Below, piece after piece: positions 1 to 7,969 of a DNA stretch of 61,193 nt. The DNA is taken from positions 1-61,193 of the forward strand of contig JBKQHQ010000085.1 of the NCBI GenBank assembly GCA_052148715.1. The letters are read 5' to 3'. The number at the start of each line of letters is the position of its first letter. Positions within the stretch are counted from its first letter, which is position 1. A program made the position numbers and the translations under genes. The notes beneath the pieces are model-generated. The model was not told where the DNA came from and ran no database searches. It saw nothing but the letters and a program-made list of their open reading frames with translations. The DNA is from JBKQHQ01 sp052148715. Lineage in GTDB: Bacteria > Pseudomonadota > Alphaproteobacteria > Rhizobiales > Xanthobacteraceae.

Positions 1-17
1 CGCGCCAACGCGCGCCG

Positions 18-40
18 ACCTCTCCCCGCCGGGGAGAGGT
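18..40. repeat. Perfect 10-bp hairpin, terminator-like or REP-like
   Basis: A 10-bp stem (ACCTCTCCCC at 18-27, GGGGAGAGGT at 31-40) encloses a 3-nt loop. There is no T-tract on either strand, so it looks more like a dispersed palindrome than a classical intrinsic terminator. It lies about 50 bp upstream of the first gene. Confidence 0.5.
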
Positions 41-89
41 GAAGAATAGCACTGTCTGGTGAGAGGGTGGGCCGGGGCGGGGATGCAGG

Positions 90-935
90 ATGCCGATCGA
101 CATAAGCGAGCTGAACGTTGACGACGCGCCGCAATGTCAGTTGCTGTCGGATGAGGCGCGCTGGAACCAGAACGAAACCGATTGGCGGTTGATTCTGCAG
201 CAAGGCGCCGCGGTTGGGGTGCGGCGGAATGGCCTGGTGGCGTCCGCGGCGGTCGTGCCCTACGGCGCGAGTTTTGGTTGGATTTGCATGGTACTGGTGA
301 CGAGCCGGGAGCGCCGCCAGGGTTTGGCCTCGCAGCTGATGCGCAACCGCATCGATTGGCTCGTGTCGCAAAACGCCGTCGCCGGCCTCGATGCGACGCC
401 GGCAGGCCGCACCGTCTACGCGCCGCTCGGCTTCCAGGACATCTATCCGCTGGCGCGTTTTGAGGTTGGCTCGCTCGCGGGCCGCGTCGTGGCGTCGCCG
501 ACCGCCGAAGTGAAACGGGCCGGCCAGGCCGAGCTCAAAGCGATCGCCGGCTATGATCTGCCGGTGTTCGGCGAGGATCGCAGCGCATTGCTCGCTACCC
601 TGCTGCAACGGCAACCCTTGATCGCCCATGTCGCCGTCGCGGGCAGCAAGATCGCCGGCTTCGTGCTCGGTCGCGAAGGCCGGCGCGCCACGCAGGTCGG
701 TCCCCTGATCGCCGAGGATGCCGAAATTGCCATTCGCCTGCTGCAGGCGGCGTTGGCCGCCATCGAAGGGCCGGTCTTCATTGATGTTCCGGATCGCCAC
801 GCCAAGGTCCAGGCGTGGCTCGCCGCGCGCGGCTTCGCCGTGCAGCGCGGCTACATGCGTATGCTGCTCGGGCGATCACAACCGCTCGACGACCCCAGCC
901 GCGTCATGGCCATCACCGGCCCGGAGTTCGGTTGA
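90..935 (+). CDS. GNAT family N-acetyltransferase, two-domain YitH-like type
   Basis: Predicted cytoplasmic acetyl-CoA-dependent N-acetyltransferase of 281 residues. The N-terminal half holds a GNAT fold with the acyl-CoA pyrophosphate-binding signature RRQGLA at residues 75-80. The C-terminal half (about 140-265) resembles the second domain of YitH-type acetyltransferases, ending in a WLAARGF segment typical of GNAT C-termini. The ATG at 90 follows a GGGGCGGGG purine-rich stretch at a sensible distance. The gene is monocistronic and converges on the amidohydrolase gene, with a hairpin cluster between them. The substrate cannot be told from sequence. The family call is secure. Confidence 0.9.
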   Translation: MPIDISELNVDDAPQCQLLSDEARWNQNETDWRLILQQGAAVGVRRNGLVASAAVVPYGASFGWICMVLVTSRERRQGLASQLMRNRIDWLVSQNAVAGLDATPAGRTVYAPLGFQDIYPLARFEVGSLAGRVVASPTAEVKRAGQAELKAIAGYDLPVFGEDRSALLATLLQRQPLIAHVAVAGSKIAGFVLGREGRRATQVGPLIAEDAEIAIRLLQAALAAIEGPVFIDVPDRHAKVQAWLAARGFAVQRGYMRMLLGRSQPLDDPSRVMAITGPEFG

Positions 936-983
936 GCCGGCGGCGAGCCGTGACCTTGGTTGTAAAGTGAGAGAGGTTTCGTC

Positions 984-1075
984 ATGCCCGCGCTCGTCGC
1001 GGGCATCCACGGCTTCCTTCGCTCCAAGGAGTCGTAGATGGCCGTGACAAGCACGGCCATGACGTGGAGGGGTTG
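984..1075. repeat. Two tandem 9-bp hairpins between convergent genes
   Basis: Hairpin one is ATGCCCGCG (984-992) with CGCGGGCAT (998-1006). Hairpin two is ATGGCCGTG (1038-1046) with CACGGCCAT (1052-1060). The 21 bp at 1055-1075 recur exactly at about 7918-7938, where they form part of a longer palindrome. The position between two convergent stop codons suggests a bidirectional transcription-end role, but the sequence family looks dispersed. Confidence 0.55.
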
Positions 1076-1105
1076 TCATTTCAGATTGACAAAGGCCGAC
1101 CTCAG

Positions 1106-2272
1106 CTAATTTTTTGGCCGGAATTGTTGCCTGTCCTGCGGATGCCACCAGTGGCCGCCGAGCACGACGGCCTCAGAGATGATGCGCTGGTCGCCTTGCA
1201 GGTGCTCGCCGACGACGTCGACGTAGTCGAAGCTGCCCTGGCGGATGGAGAGGACGGTGGCGTCGCCGGCGGAGCCGGGCTTGAGGCTGCCGAGCTCGGG
1301 GCGCTTGAGCGTCATGGCGGCGTTGATGGTCGATGCGGCGATGACGTCGTTGAGCGGCATCCCCATGCACAGAAATTTCGAGAGCGTGGTCACCTGGTCG
1401 AAGGCCGGGCCGTCGATGCTGAGCGCGTGCACATCGGAGGAGATGGTGTCGGGATACAAGGCGTTGGCGAGCATCGCGCGCGCGGTCTTGAATGCGAACG
1501 AGCCTTTGCCATGGCCGATATCGAAGCGCACGCCGCGCGCTCGCGCGCGCAGCACCGCCTCTTTCACCTTGCCCTGGTGATCGACCGGCGCGTTCGGAAA
1601 CGGGCGGAAGGCGTGGGTGAGGACGTCGCCGGGACGCAGGCGCTCGAGCACCTCCTCGTAGCTCGGCGGCGGAGAGTCGATGTGGCACATCAGCGGCAGG
1701 CCGGCCTCGTCCGCCGCCTGCAGCGCGATGTCGAGCGGCGCGGTCCCCGAGGTGCCGCTCGCATGGCGGCCGACGCGCACCTTGATGCCGATGATGACGT
1801 CACGATTGGCGTCCGCCACCGCGACGGCCTCCGCGGGCGCCATCAGCCGCAGCTCTTCGCTCTCGCCCACCGTGATCGTGCGCGAAAAAGCGTAGATGCC
1901 GGCGAAGGACACATGCAGATAGGCGAGGATGCGCACGGCGCTCCGCTCGATCACGTGCTTGCGGAAACCCAAGAAATTTTCCGGTCCGGCGCTGCCGGTA
2001 TCGATGCAGGTGGTGACGCCGCTGCGGCGGCAGAAATCTTCCGCATCAACGCCGAGCGACGTGCCGCCCCAATAGACGTGGGTGTGCAGGTCGATCAATC
2101 CGGGCGTGACGATGTGGCCCGACACGTCCCGCACGTCCGCGCCGCCGTCCGCCGCAAGATTTTCGCCGATCTTGGCGACCTTGCCGGCGGCGAAGGCGAT
2201 ATCCGCGACGCGGTCGAGCTTTTGCGAGGGATCGATGATCCGCCCGCCGCGCAGAATGAGGTCGAATGCCAT
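1106..2272 (-). CDS. Amidohydrolase/deacetylase family metallohydrolase (cog3964 type)
   Basis: Metal-dependent hydrolase of 388 residues in the amidohydrolase superfamily. The metal-binding HxH is visible at H63/H65 in LIDLHTHVYWGG, and later elements include MCHIDSPPP, DVLTHAF and the Asp-containing SSDVHALSIDGP. The VYWGGTSLGVD and GSAGPENFLGFR strings are typical of the cog3964 group, which I recall includes deacetylases of N- or O-acetylated acids such as acetyl-(R)-mandelate. The ATG at 2272 begins MAFDLILRGG, the usual family start; the 40 codons upstream are not family-like. Divergent from the UbiD-type gene, so the two may share a regulatory region. True substrate unknown. Confidence 0.88.
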   Translation of the reverse strand: MAFDLILRGGRIIDPSQKLDRVADIAFAAGKVAKIGENLAADGGADVRDVSGHIVTPGLIDLHTHVYWGGTSLGVDAEDFCRRSGVTTCIDTGSAGPENFLGFRKHVIERSAVRILAYLHVSFAGIYAFSRTITVGESEELRLMAPAEAVAVADANRDVIIGIKVRVGRHASGTSGTAPLDIALQAADEAGLPLMCHIDSPPPSYEEVLERLRPGDVLTHAFRPFPNAPVDHQGKVKEAVLRARARGVRFDIGHGKGSFAFKTARAMLANALYPDTISSDVHALSIDGPAFDQVTTLSKFLCMGMPLNDVIAASTINAAMTLKRPELGSLKPGSAGDATVLSIRQGSFDYVDVVGEHLQGDQRIISEAVVLGGHWWHPQDRQQFRPKN

Positions 2273-2582
2273 GGTGTTTGCCGTCGCATGATCCGAGGCC
2301 GGTGAGGAGGACCACACAGTTCGGCACCCGAGGTCAAGGCCTCTTATGGATCGCATGGCGACTACCGGAACGGCCGCCATCCTGCGCGACAAGGCAGACG
2401 GCCGCGGGTAGTCGCTGCCAGCCGAACCTAGCCCATTTGATGCCTTTCGCGGCTATGATGAACCAATGATATACGATCGGGCGCTGCCAGAAGCAGCAGC
2501 GTCATTGGCCAGGCGGTCTGAGAAATGTCGACGGCGTTTGGAATTCGCCGGTTCGATGCCGCCCGAATAGGGAGCCGCAATA
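2273..2582. other. 310-bp divergent intergenic region
   Basis: Lies between the divergent amidohydrolase and UbiD-type genes and must hold both promoters. I see no convincing -35/-10 pair, palindromic operator or small ORF. A GGGAG ribosome-binding site precedes the GTG of the UbiD-type gene. Confidence 0.5.
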
Positions 2583-4118
2583 GTGGAAGAGCTTTCATTT
2601 GCAAGCGCCGAGCCGTTCACGAAGACGAGCCTCGGCCGGCCGGTCCCTTGGCGCGATCTTCGCGAGTGGCTGCAGCTGGTTGAATCCGCCGACCAGCTCA
2701 GGCGGATCACGGCAGCCGTCGATCCCGACGAAGAGCTGGCGGCCATCACATTCGTGGCTGCCTCGTCCGATGATAGCAAGGCGTTGCTATTCGAGAATCT
2801 GGTTGGCGATCGTTTTGGCGCGCGCGTTCTGTCCAACATGCTGGGCGCCAGCAAGGAACGCTATGCGTTGGCGGTTGGTCTCGACCCCGCCCTGTCGACG
2901 CCGGAGATGATCGCGGCGACGCGCGATATCATGAAAAGGCGAGTTGCGCCCGTGATGGTTCCGAGCGGCTCGGCTCCCGTCAACGAGCTCATCTTGACCG
3001 GCGATCAAATAGATCTGACGGCCCTGCCGATCCCAAAATTCTGGCCCGGCGACGGCGGCCGCTATATCGGAACCGGCGATATTACGTTGACGCGCGATGC
3101 GGCGACGGCGCGGATCAATGTGGGCGTGTACCGGCAGATGCTGCACGGGCCTGCGCGCGTCGGACTGTATTGCTCGCCCGGAAAGCACGGCCGGCTGGAT
3201 CGGGAAGCCCAATGGGAGCGCGGCGAGCCCTGCGAGGTCGTTGCCGCTTATGGGGTCGATCCGGTGCTCTTCATGGTCGGTGCGCAAACGATGAGCTCCG
3301 CTGAGTCGGAGCTGGATGTCGCCGGCGGCATGATGGGACGGCCCGTCGAACTGACCGAGGCCGAGTATGTCAGCCTGCCGATCCCGGCCAACGCCGAAAT
3401 CGTCATCGAAGGCTTACTGCATCCCGGCGACACCGAAATGGAAGGACCGCTGGGCGAGTTCACCGGCTATTACGGCAACGAGCGCTCGCCGCAGCCCGTG
3501 ATCGAGGTGAAGGCGCTGCACTGCCGGCGATCCCCCGTCATCAACGCGGCGTTGATGGCGAGGTACCCGGCCTGCGAGATCGGCGCCTATTACGCAATCA
3601 TGCGGTCGGCGCGCATCATTGACGATCTGGAAAGAATTGGCGTCCCCGGGATCGTCGGCGCTTATTCACATCCCGCCGCGGCCTCGGGCTGGGGCATGGT
3701 CATCGTGTCGCTGAAGCAGAGATATGCCGGCCACGTCGCGCAGGCGCTCGCGCTGGCGGCGCAATGCCCGGCCGCCGCCTACTACACGAAGTGGATCATC
3801 GCCGTCGATGAAGATGTCGATCCGACCGACTTCGACCAGGTGATGTGGGCGCTCAGCACGCGTTGCAACCCTTCAAGCGACATCGACATCCTGCGAAACA
3901 CCTGGTCGACCGGCCTCGATCCAAGTCAATATCCGCCTGAAGCGCGACCCTATGGATCGAAGGTTCTCATCGACGCATGCAAGCTGCATCGCCACCTCGA
4001 TAGGTTTCCGAAGGCGACAATGCTGCGGCAGGAAACCTATGCCCGCGTTGTCAGCAGATGGGCAGAATTGGGATTTCACGGCGCACCGCCTAGGCTCAAC
4101 GCCTTTCATTCCGATTAG
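2583..4118 (+). CDS. UbiD family (prenylated-FMN) decarboxylase
   Basis: Non-oxidative decarboxylase of 511 residues that would use prenylated FMN to remove or add a carboxyl group on an aromatic or alpha,beta-unsaturated acid. Family signatures are clear: INVGVYRQ near residue 179, EGPLGEFTGYYG at 287-298, and the VDEDVDPTDFDQVMWALSTR block that carries the conserved acidic residues. Length matches UbiD homologues. The start is a GTG preceded by GGGAG. No UbiX prenyltransferase is nearby, so the cofactor must come from elsewhere in the genome. A branched-chain-type binding protein starts 50 bp downstream on the same strand, which suggests that uptake and decarboxylation of an organic acid are linked. 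Ubiquinone biosynthesis is less likely given this context. Confidence 0.9.
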   Translation: MEELSFASAEPFTKTSLGRPVPWRDLREWLQLVESADQLRRITAAVDPDEELAAITFVAASSDDSKALLFENLVGDRFGARVLSNMLGASKERYALAVGLDPALSTPEMIAATRDIMKRRVAPVMVPSGSAPVNELILTGDQIDLTALPIPKFWPGDGGRYIGTGDITLTRDAATARINVGVYRQMLHGPARVGLYCSPGKHGRLDREAQWERGEPCEVVAAYGVDPVLFMVGAQTMSSAESELDVAGGMMGRPVELTEAEYVSLPIPANAEIVIEGLLHPGDTEMEGPLGEFTGYYGNERSPQPVIEVKALHCRRSPVINAALMARYPACEIGAYYAIMRSARIIDDLERIGVPGIVGAYSHPAAASGWGMVIVSLKQRYAGHVAQALALAAQCPAAAYYTKWIIAVDEDVDPTDFDQVMWALSTRCNPSSDIDILRNTWSTGLDPSQYPPEARPYGSKVLIDACKLHRHLDRFPKATMLRQETYARVVSRWAELGFHGAPPRLNAFHSD

Positions 4119-4167
4119 GTCTCTTCCGCGGGTGGACGGACGCGTTGGCGAAAAGAAGGATGCAGAA

Positions 4168-5445
4168 ATGACGACCACCAGTACCCGCGCGCCAAGCAGA
4201 GGCTTGCCGCTGCGGTCGCAAGCCAGACGAAAGTTGGGCAGGCTGGCGCGAGGCTGCTGCGTCGCCGTGGCGCTCGGCAGCGCGCTGGCGCCGATCTCCA
4301 CCGCGATGGCGCAGGTGTCGGACGACATGATCAAGATCGGCGTCTTGAGCAATCAGACGGCGGTCGGCGCCGACGCCAGCGGGCCCGCCGCCGCGACGGC
4401 CGCCCGCCTCGCCGTGGAGGATATCGGCGGAACTGTGCTCGGCAAGCCGGTTGAGGTCATTGACGCCGACTTCGGCGAGAAGCCGGATCTGGCGGCCACC
4501 ATCGCGCGGGGATGGCTGGATACGCAGAAGGTGGATGCGATCGCCGACATGCCGGTATCGTCGGCGGCCCTGGCGGTCCAAGAGATCGTTCGCAATGCCA
4601 AGAAGACACTCTTGGTCGGCGGTGCCGTGACGTCGAGGCTCACGGGAACCGCTTGTTCACCTTACACCACGCATTGGACCGACGATTCCTATGCGCTCGG
4701 ATCCGCGGTCGTTCAGGGCGCCATGTCGACGCCCGGCGATAGTTGGTTTTTCATGGCGGTCGACTACGCTCTGGGTGCGTCACTGCAGAACGATGCAACG
4801 GCCGCCATCGAGAAGCGCGGCGGCAAGGTTTTGGGAGGCGTGCGCTTTCCGCTGGGTGCCGGCGACCTCGCTTCCTTCCTCCTGCAAGCGCAGGCCTCGG
4901 GCGCCAAGATCATTGGCCTTGCCAGCGTCGGCAAAGACACCGTCAATGCCGTAAAGCAGGCGCATGAATTCAACCTGCAGCAGGAGATCGCCGCGTTCTT
5001 GGTTTTCATAACGGACGTTGACGCGCTTGGATTGACGGCGGCGCAGGGCCTCAACGTGGCCGAAGGATTTTATTGGGATCAGAACGAGGCGAGCCGGCGA
5101 TTTGCGCAAAGAATGTTTGCTCGCCATCATCGGATGCCGACGAAGGAGCAAGCCGCGGTCTACGTTTCCGTGCGGCACTATCTGCAGGCGGTTGCTGCCG
5201 CGGGCGCCGATGACGGAGAAAAGGTCAATCAACAGATGCGCGGCATGCCGGTCGATTACCTCGGCCGACCGGCATCGATACGGGCGGACGGACGCGTGCT
5301 ATACGATTTGACCTTTTATCAGGTCAAATCGCCCGCCGAGAGCCAATATGCCTGGGATTATTACAAACCGGTACGCACCATTGCGAAGGAAGAAGTTTTC
5401 CGGCCTTTGGCCGAAGGCGGATGCGCCTTTGCGCAAGGGCGGTAG
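4168..5445 (+). CDS. ABC transporter substrate-binding protein, branched-chain amino acid type (LivJ-like)
   Basis: Periplasmic solute-binding protein of 425 residues. It has a long basic N-region, a hydrophobic core and an AMAQ signal-peptidase site around residue 47, then the mature start VSDDMIKIGVLSNQTA. The Peripla_BP_6 fold is indicated by ARLAVEDIGGTVLGKPVEV and KIIGLASVGKDTVNAVKQA. The chosen ATG at 4168 follows an AGAAGGA ribosome-binding site; the 72 codons upstream overlap the UbiD-type gene and are not signal-like. No permease or ATPase follows, so it may use the LivFGHM set encoded at 9.4-12.8 kb or another system. The UbiD-type neighbour suggests an aromatic or other carboxylate ligand rather than leucine. 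Confidence 0.88.
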   Translation: MTTTSTRAPSRGLPLRSQARRKLGRLARGCCVAVALGSALAPISTAMAQVSDDMIKIGVLSNQTAVGADASGPAAATAARLAVEDIGGTVLGKPVEVIDADFGEKPDLAATIARGWLDTQKVDAIADMPVSSAALAVQEIVRNAKKTLLVGGAVTSRLTGTACSPYTTHWTDDSYALGSAVVQGAMSTPGDSWFFMAVDYALGASLQNDATAAIEKRGGKVLGGVRFPLGAGDLASFLLQAQASGAKIIGLASVGKDTVNAVKQAHEFNLQQEIAAFLVFITDVDALGLTAAQGLNVAEGFYWDQNEASRRFAQRMFARHHRMPTKEQAAVYVSVRHYLQAVAAAGADDGEKVNQQMRGMPVDYLGRPASIRADGRVLYDLTFYQVKSPAESQYAWDYYKPVRTIAKEEVFRPLAEGGCAFAQGR

Positions 5446-5474
5446 TTGATGGCGCGCGTGATCGCTTCGCAGGC

Positions 5475-5647
5475 GTAGGGTGGGCAAAGGCGGCCGGGGC
5501 GTTGCTAGATGGCACGGTGCGCGTTCCGCCGTGCCCACGCGGCGAGGCCGACTTCATGTCCTTTTTGGCAAAGCCCGATCGCGTGGGCACGGCGGACCCG
5601 GCGCGGTGCGCCAATCGAAACTTCGGGGCCGCCTTTGCCCACCCTAC
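5475..5647. repeat. Palindrome-bounded element, copy A (173 bp, 20-bp terminal inverted repeats)
   Basis: Begins GTAGGGTGGGCAAAGGCGGC (5475-5494) and ends with its exact reverse complement (5628-5647). The interior aligns over its whole length with the minus strand of copy B at 9156-9330, including the blocks CCGCCGTGCCCACGCGG and GATCGCGTGGGCACGGCGGA. It encodes no transposase and I see no target-site duplication. The right end overlaps the stop codon of the EamA gene. It resembles non-autonomous palindromic elements that I recall as frequent in Bradyrhizobium-like genomes. Confidence 0.85.
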
Positions 5648-6558
5648 ACGTGAGTTTTGGGTCGCGACTCGCGCCACAGCAGGAAGAAACCGGAGCCGAC
5701 CACGATCGCGGAGCCGATCAGCAAACTCGTCGTCGGTAGCTCGCCCCAGATCAAGAAACCAAGGACGATGGCCCATACCAGCGTGAAGTAATTGAACGGG
5801 GCGACCGCCGAGGTCGGCGCAAGGTGGAGGGCGCGGGTCCACCAAAACTGCCCGAGCGCGTTGGCAAGCCCGTTGAGCACCATGACGGCGGCGACGGTCC
5901 ACGTCGGCATGATGAAGCCGAAGGGCAGGAGCAGGGCGAAGCCTCCGGTCAGAAAACTCATCTGATAGAGCGTCAGCGTCTCGGTCGATTCGGTCGCCGT
6001 CATGCGGCGCACGGCGGCGGTGACGCTGCCGTAGAGCACCGCGTTCATCAGCGCGAACAAGGAGCCGAGCTGCACGGTGTCGGCGCCCGGATGGGCGACG
6101 ATCAACACCCCGAGAAAGCCGACGAGGAGTACCGCCCAGCGCGTGGCGCCGACCGGTTCCTTCAGCACCAGCATCGACACCAGGGTGGCGAACAGCGGCG
6201 AGGAGAAATTGATGGCCACGGCACCGGCGAGCGGCATCATGCTGAAGGCGATGAGTAGGAAGGTCTGCGAGGTCGCTTGCGAGACGCCGCGCAGCGCGTG
6301 ATCACGCAGCTTATGCGTGCGAAATACGATCAGGCCGCGGCGCGGCAGGATGAATAGGCTGCAGGCGATGAGCGAGACGAAGGATCGGCCGAACAGCACC
6401 TCGCCGATCGGATAGGTCTCGACCAGCCACTTCGATACCGCGCTGCTGCCGGCGAACAGCAGCGTCGCGCCGATCATGTGGAGAATGCCGAGGGGAATAT
6501 GGTCCCGCCGGATCGGCCGTTCGGATGCGTCCTGCTCGACGCCGACGGTTGCGCTCAC
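5644..6558 (-). CDS. DMT superfamily (EamA) transporter
   Basis: Inner-membrane drug/metabolite exporter of 304 residues with about ten hydrophobic segments arranged as two EamA repeats. The first runs from LGILHMIGATLLFAGSSAV to about residue 145; the second from LGSLFALMNAVLYGSVTAAV to the C-terminus, with APFNYFTLVWAIVLGFLIWG typical of the second repeat. The ATG at 6558 gives a short cytoplasmic leader. The stop codon (TAG, 5644-5646 on the complement) lies inside the terminal inverted repeat of copy A, so the native C-terminal residues were probably changed by that insertion. All ten helices appear intact. Substrate unknown. Confidence 0.9.
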   Translation of the reverse strand: MSATVGVEQDASERPIRRDHIPLGILHMIGATLLFAGSSAVSKWLVETYPIGEVLFGRSFVSLIACSLFILPRRGLIVFRTHKLRDHALRGVSQATSQTFLLIAFSMMPLAGAVAINFSSPLFATLVSMLVLKEPVGATRWAVLLVGFLGVLIVAHPGADTVQLGSLFALMNAVLYGSVTAAVRRMTATESTETLTLYQMSFLTGGFALLLPFGFIMPTWTVAAVMVLNGLANALGQFWWTRALHLAPTSAVAPFNYFTLVWAIVLGFLIWGELPTTSLLIGSAIVVGSGFFLLWRESRPKTHV

Positions 6559-6720
6559 TTGGCTGCTCCTAGGCGGGAAAGGAGGTTAGTACCATGTCGC
6601 AGCAGGCTGGCGACAAGCCCCAAAGCCGAATGCCACGGGCCAGCGCCGCGCATGATGGTCGTGCGTTGACGGGCTGCGAGCCCGGTGAAACTATCGAGCC
6701 TCTGCCGAGGGAGAGAAACG

Positions 6721-7860
6721 TTGCTTGCCCGCAGTGCATCGATGCGCGAACGCGTAAGCCTCTACAACGGCAACGCGCTGAAGATCGGCGTCTTCGGCGC
6801 CAACTGCTCGTCCGGCCGCTCGGCTACCAAGGTGCCGGAGCGCTGGTCGGCGAGCTGGCCGGATTGCCTGAAGTTGGCTTGCCTCGCGGAAGACGCCGGC
6901 ATCGACTTCATGCTGCCGATCGGCCGCTGGAAGGGCTATGGCGGCGATACTGATTTTCACGGCGCGACGCTCGAGACGGTCACCTGGGCCGCGGGCCTCC
7001 TGGCGGCGACGGAGCGCATCACCGTATTCGGCACGGTGCACGCGCCGTTGTTCAATCCGATCATCGCGGCGAAGGAGTTCGTCACGGTCGACCACATCGG
7101 CGAAGGTCGTTTCGGCCTCAACCTCGTGGTCGGATGGAACGAAGGCGAGTTCGAGATGTTCGGGGTCTCCCAGCGCGAGCACGAGGCGCGCTACGAGTTT
7201 GCGCAGGAATGGCTCGATGCGGTCAAGCAAGCCTGGTCGGCGCCCGGCGATTTCGATTTCGAAGGCAAGTTTCTCAAGCTGAAAGGCGTGCGAGCTTTTC
7301 CCAAACCCTACGGCGAGACGCGGCCGATCATTATGAATGCCGGCTCGTCGGGGACCGGGCAGGCCTTCGCGCTGCGCAACTGCGACGCGTTCTTCACGGC
7401 GACCTCCGACTCGCGCTCCTCGATCGAGGCGAATGCGAAGCGCGTGGAGGACATCAAGAGCCAAGCCCGCGGCTATGGCCGCGAAATCGAGGTCTACACC
7501 GTCGGTCAGGTGATCTGCCGCCCGACCCAGAAGGAGGCCGAGGACTACTACCGTTACGCCATCATCGAGAACGCCGACTGGGGCGCGGTCGAGCAGATGC
7601 TGGCGCTGAAGCAGATCACGCCGCAGACCGTCCCGGCCGAGGAATACGCCGCCAAGCGAGAATATTTTGCCTCGAAGGCGATCGGCGGCTTTCCGTTCGT
7701 CGGCACGCCCGATCGCGTGGCGCAGGGGCTCGCCGATATCAGCAAGGCCGGCATGCGCGGCATCGCCGTCTCATTCGTCAATTATCTCGACGAGCTTCCT
7801 TACTTCCGCGATGAGGTGCTCTCGCGCCTCATCGACCTCGGCGTGCGCGAGAAGCATTGA
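6721..7860 (+). CDS. LLM class flavin-dependent oxidoreductase (luciferase-like, RutA/SfnG-like)
   Basis: Reduced-flavin-dependent monooxygenase of about 379 residues. The (beta/alpha)8 luciferase-like fold is supported by DFMLPIGRWKGYGGDTDFHG, GLLAATERITVFGTVHAPL, RFGLNLVVGWNEGEFEMFG and the C-terminal GTPDRVAQGLADISKAGMRG. These most resemble the pyrimidine-oxygenase RutA and dimethylsulfone-monooxygenase branch, but the rest of a rut cluster is absent. I prefer the TTG at 6721 because GAGGGAGAG lies 8 nt upstream; an in-frame GTG at 6685 and ATG at 6742 are alternatives. It needs a separate flavin reductase, which is not in the window. Divergent from the EamA gene and convergent with the ABC operon. 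Confidence 0.88.
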   Translation: MLARSASMRERVSLYNGNALKIGVFGANCSSGRSATKVPERWSASWPDCLKLACLAEDAGIDFMLPIGRWKGYGGDTDFHGATLETVTWAAGLLAATERITVFGTVHAPLFNPIIAAKEFVTVDHIGEGRFGLNLVVGWNEGEFEMFGVSQREHEARYEFAQEWLDAVKQAWSAPGDFDFEGKFLKLKGVRAFPKPYGETRPIIMNAGSSGTGQAFALRNCDAFFTATSDSRSSIEANAKRVEDIKSQARGYGREIEVYTVGQVICRPTQKEAEDYYRYAIIENADWGAVEQMLALKQITPQTVPAEEYAAKREYFASKAIGGFPFVGTPDRVAQGLADISKAGMRGIAVSFVNYLDELPYFRDEVLSRLIDLGVREKH

Positions 7861-7887
7861 CGAAGGCGGGCTGCGGTTCTTGAAACT

Positions 7888-7936
7888 ACCCCTCCACGTC
7901 ATGGCCGGAACGAGTCCGGCCATGACGTGGAGGGGT
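7888..7936. terminator. Perfect 22-bp inverted repeat between convergent genes
   Basis: A 22-bp perfect stem (7888-7909 with 7915-7936) closes on the loop ACGAG. It lies midway between the stop of the LLM oxidoreductase gene and the stop of the ABC binding protein gene. No T-run follows on either strand, so Rho-independent action is uncertain. Part of it is shared with 1055-1075, so it also belongs to a dispersed palindrome family. Confidence 0.6.
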
Positions 7937-7969
7937 TGGGTTTCATTCAAATGAGCGGGAGATGCGTCG

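Noticed and set aside
1064..2305. 413-codon plus-strand open frame opposite the amidohydrolase gene
   Set aside because: Low-complexity Ala/Arg/Gly/Asp/His composition typical of antisense frames in high-GC DNA, no family motifs, while the minus-strand frame has clear amidohydrolase signatures.
5305..5330. 9-bp inverted repeat GATTTGACC/GGTCAAATC
   Set aside because: Lies inside the coding sequence of the binding protein gene (encoding DLTFYQVKS), with no T-tract; most likely chance.
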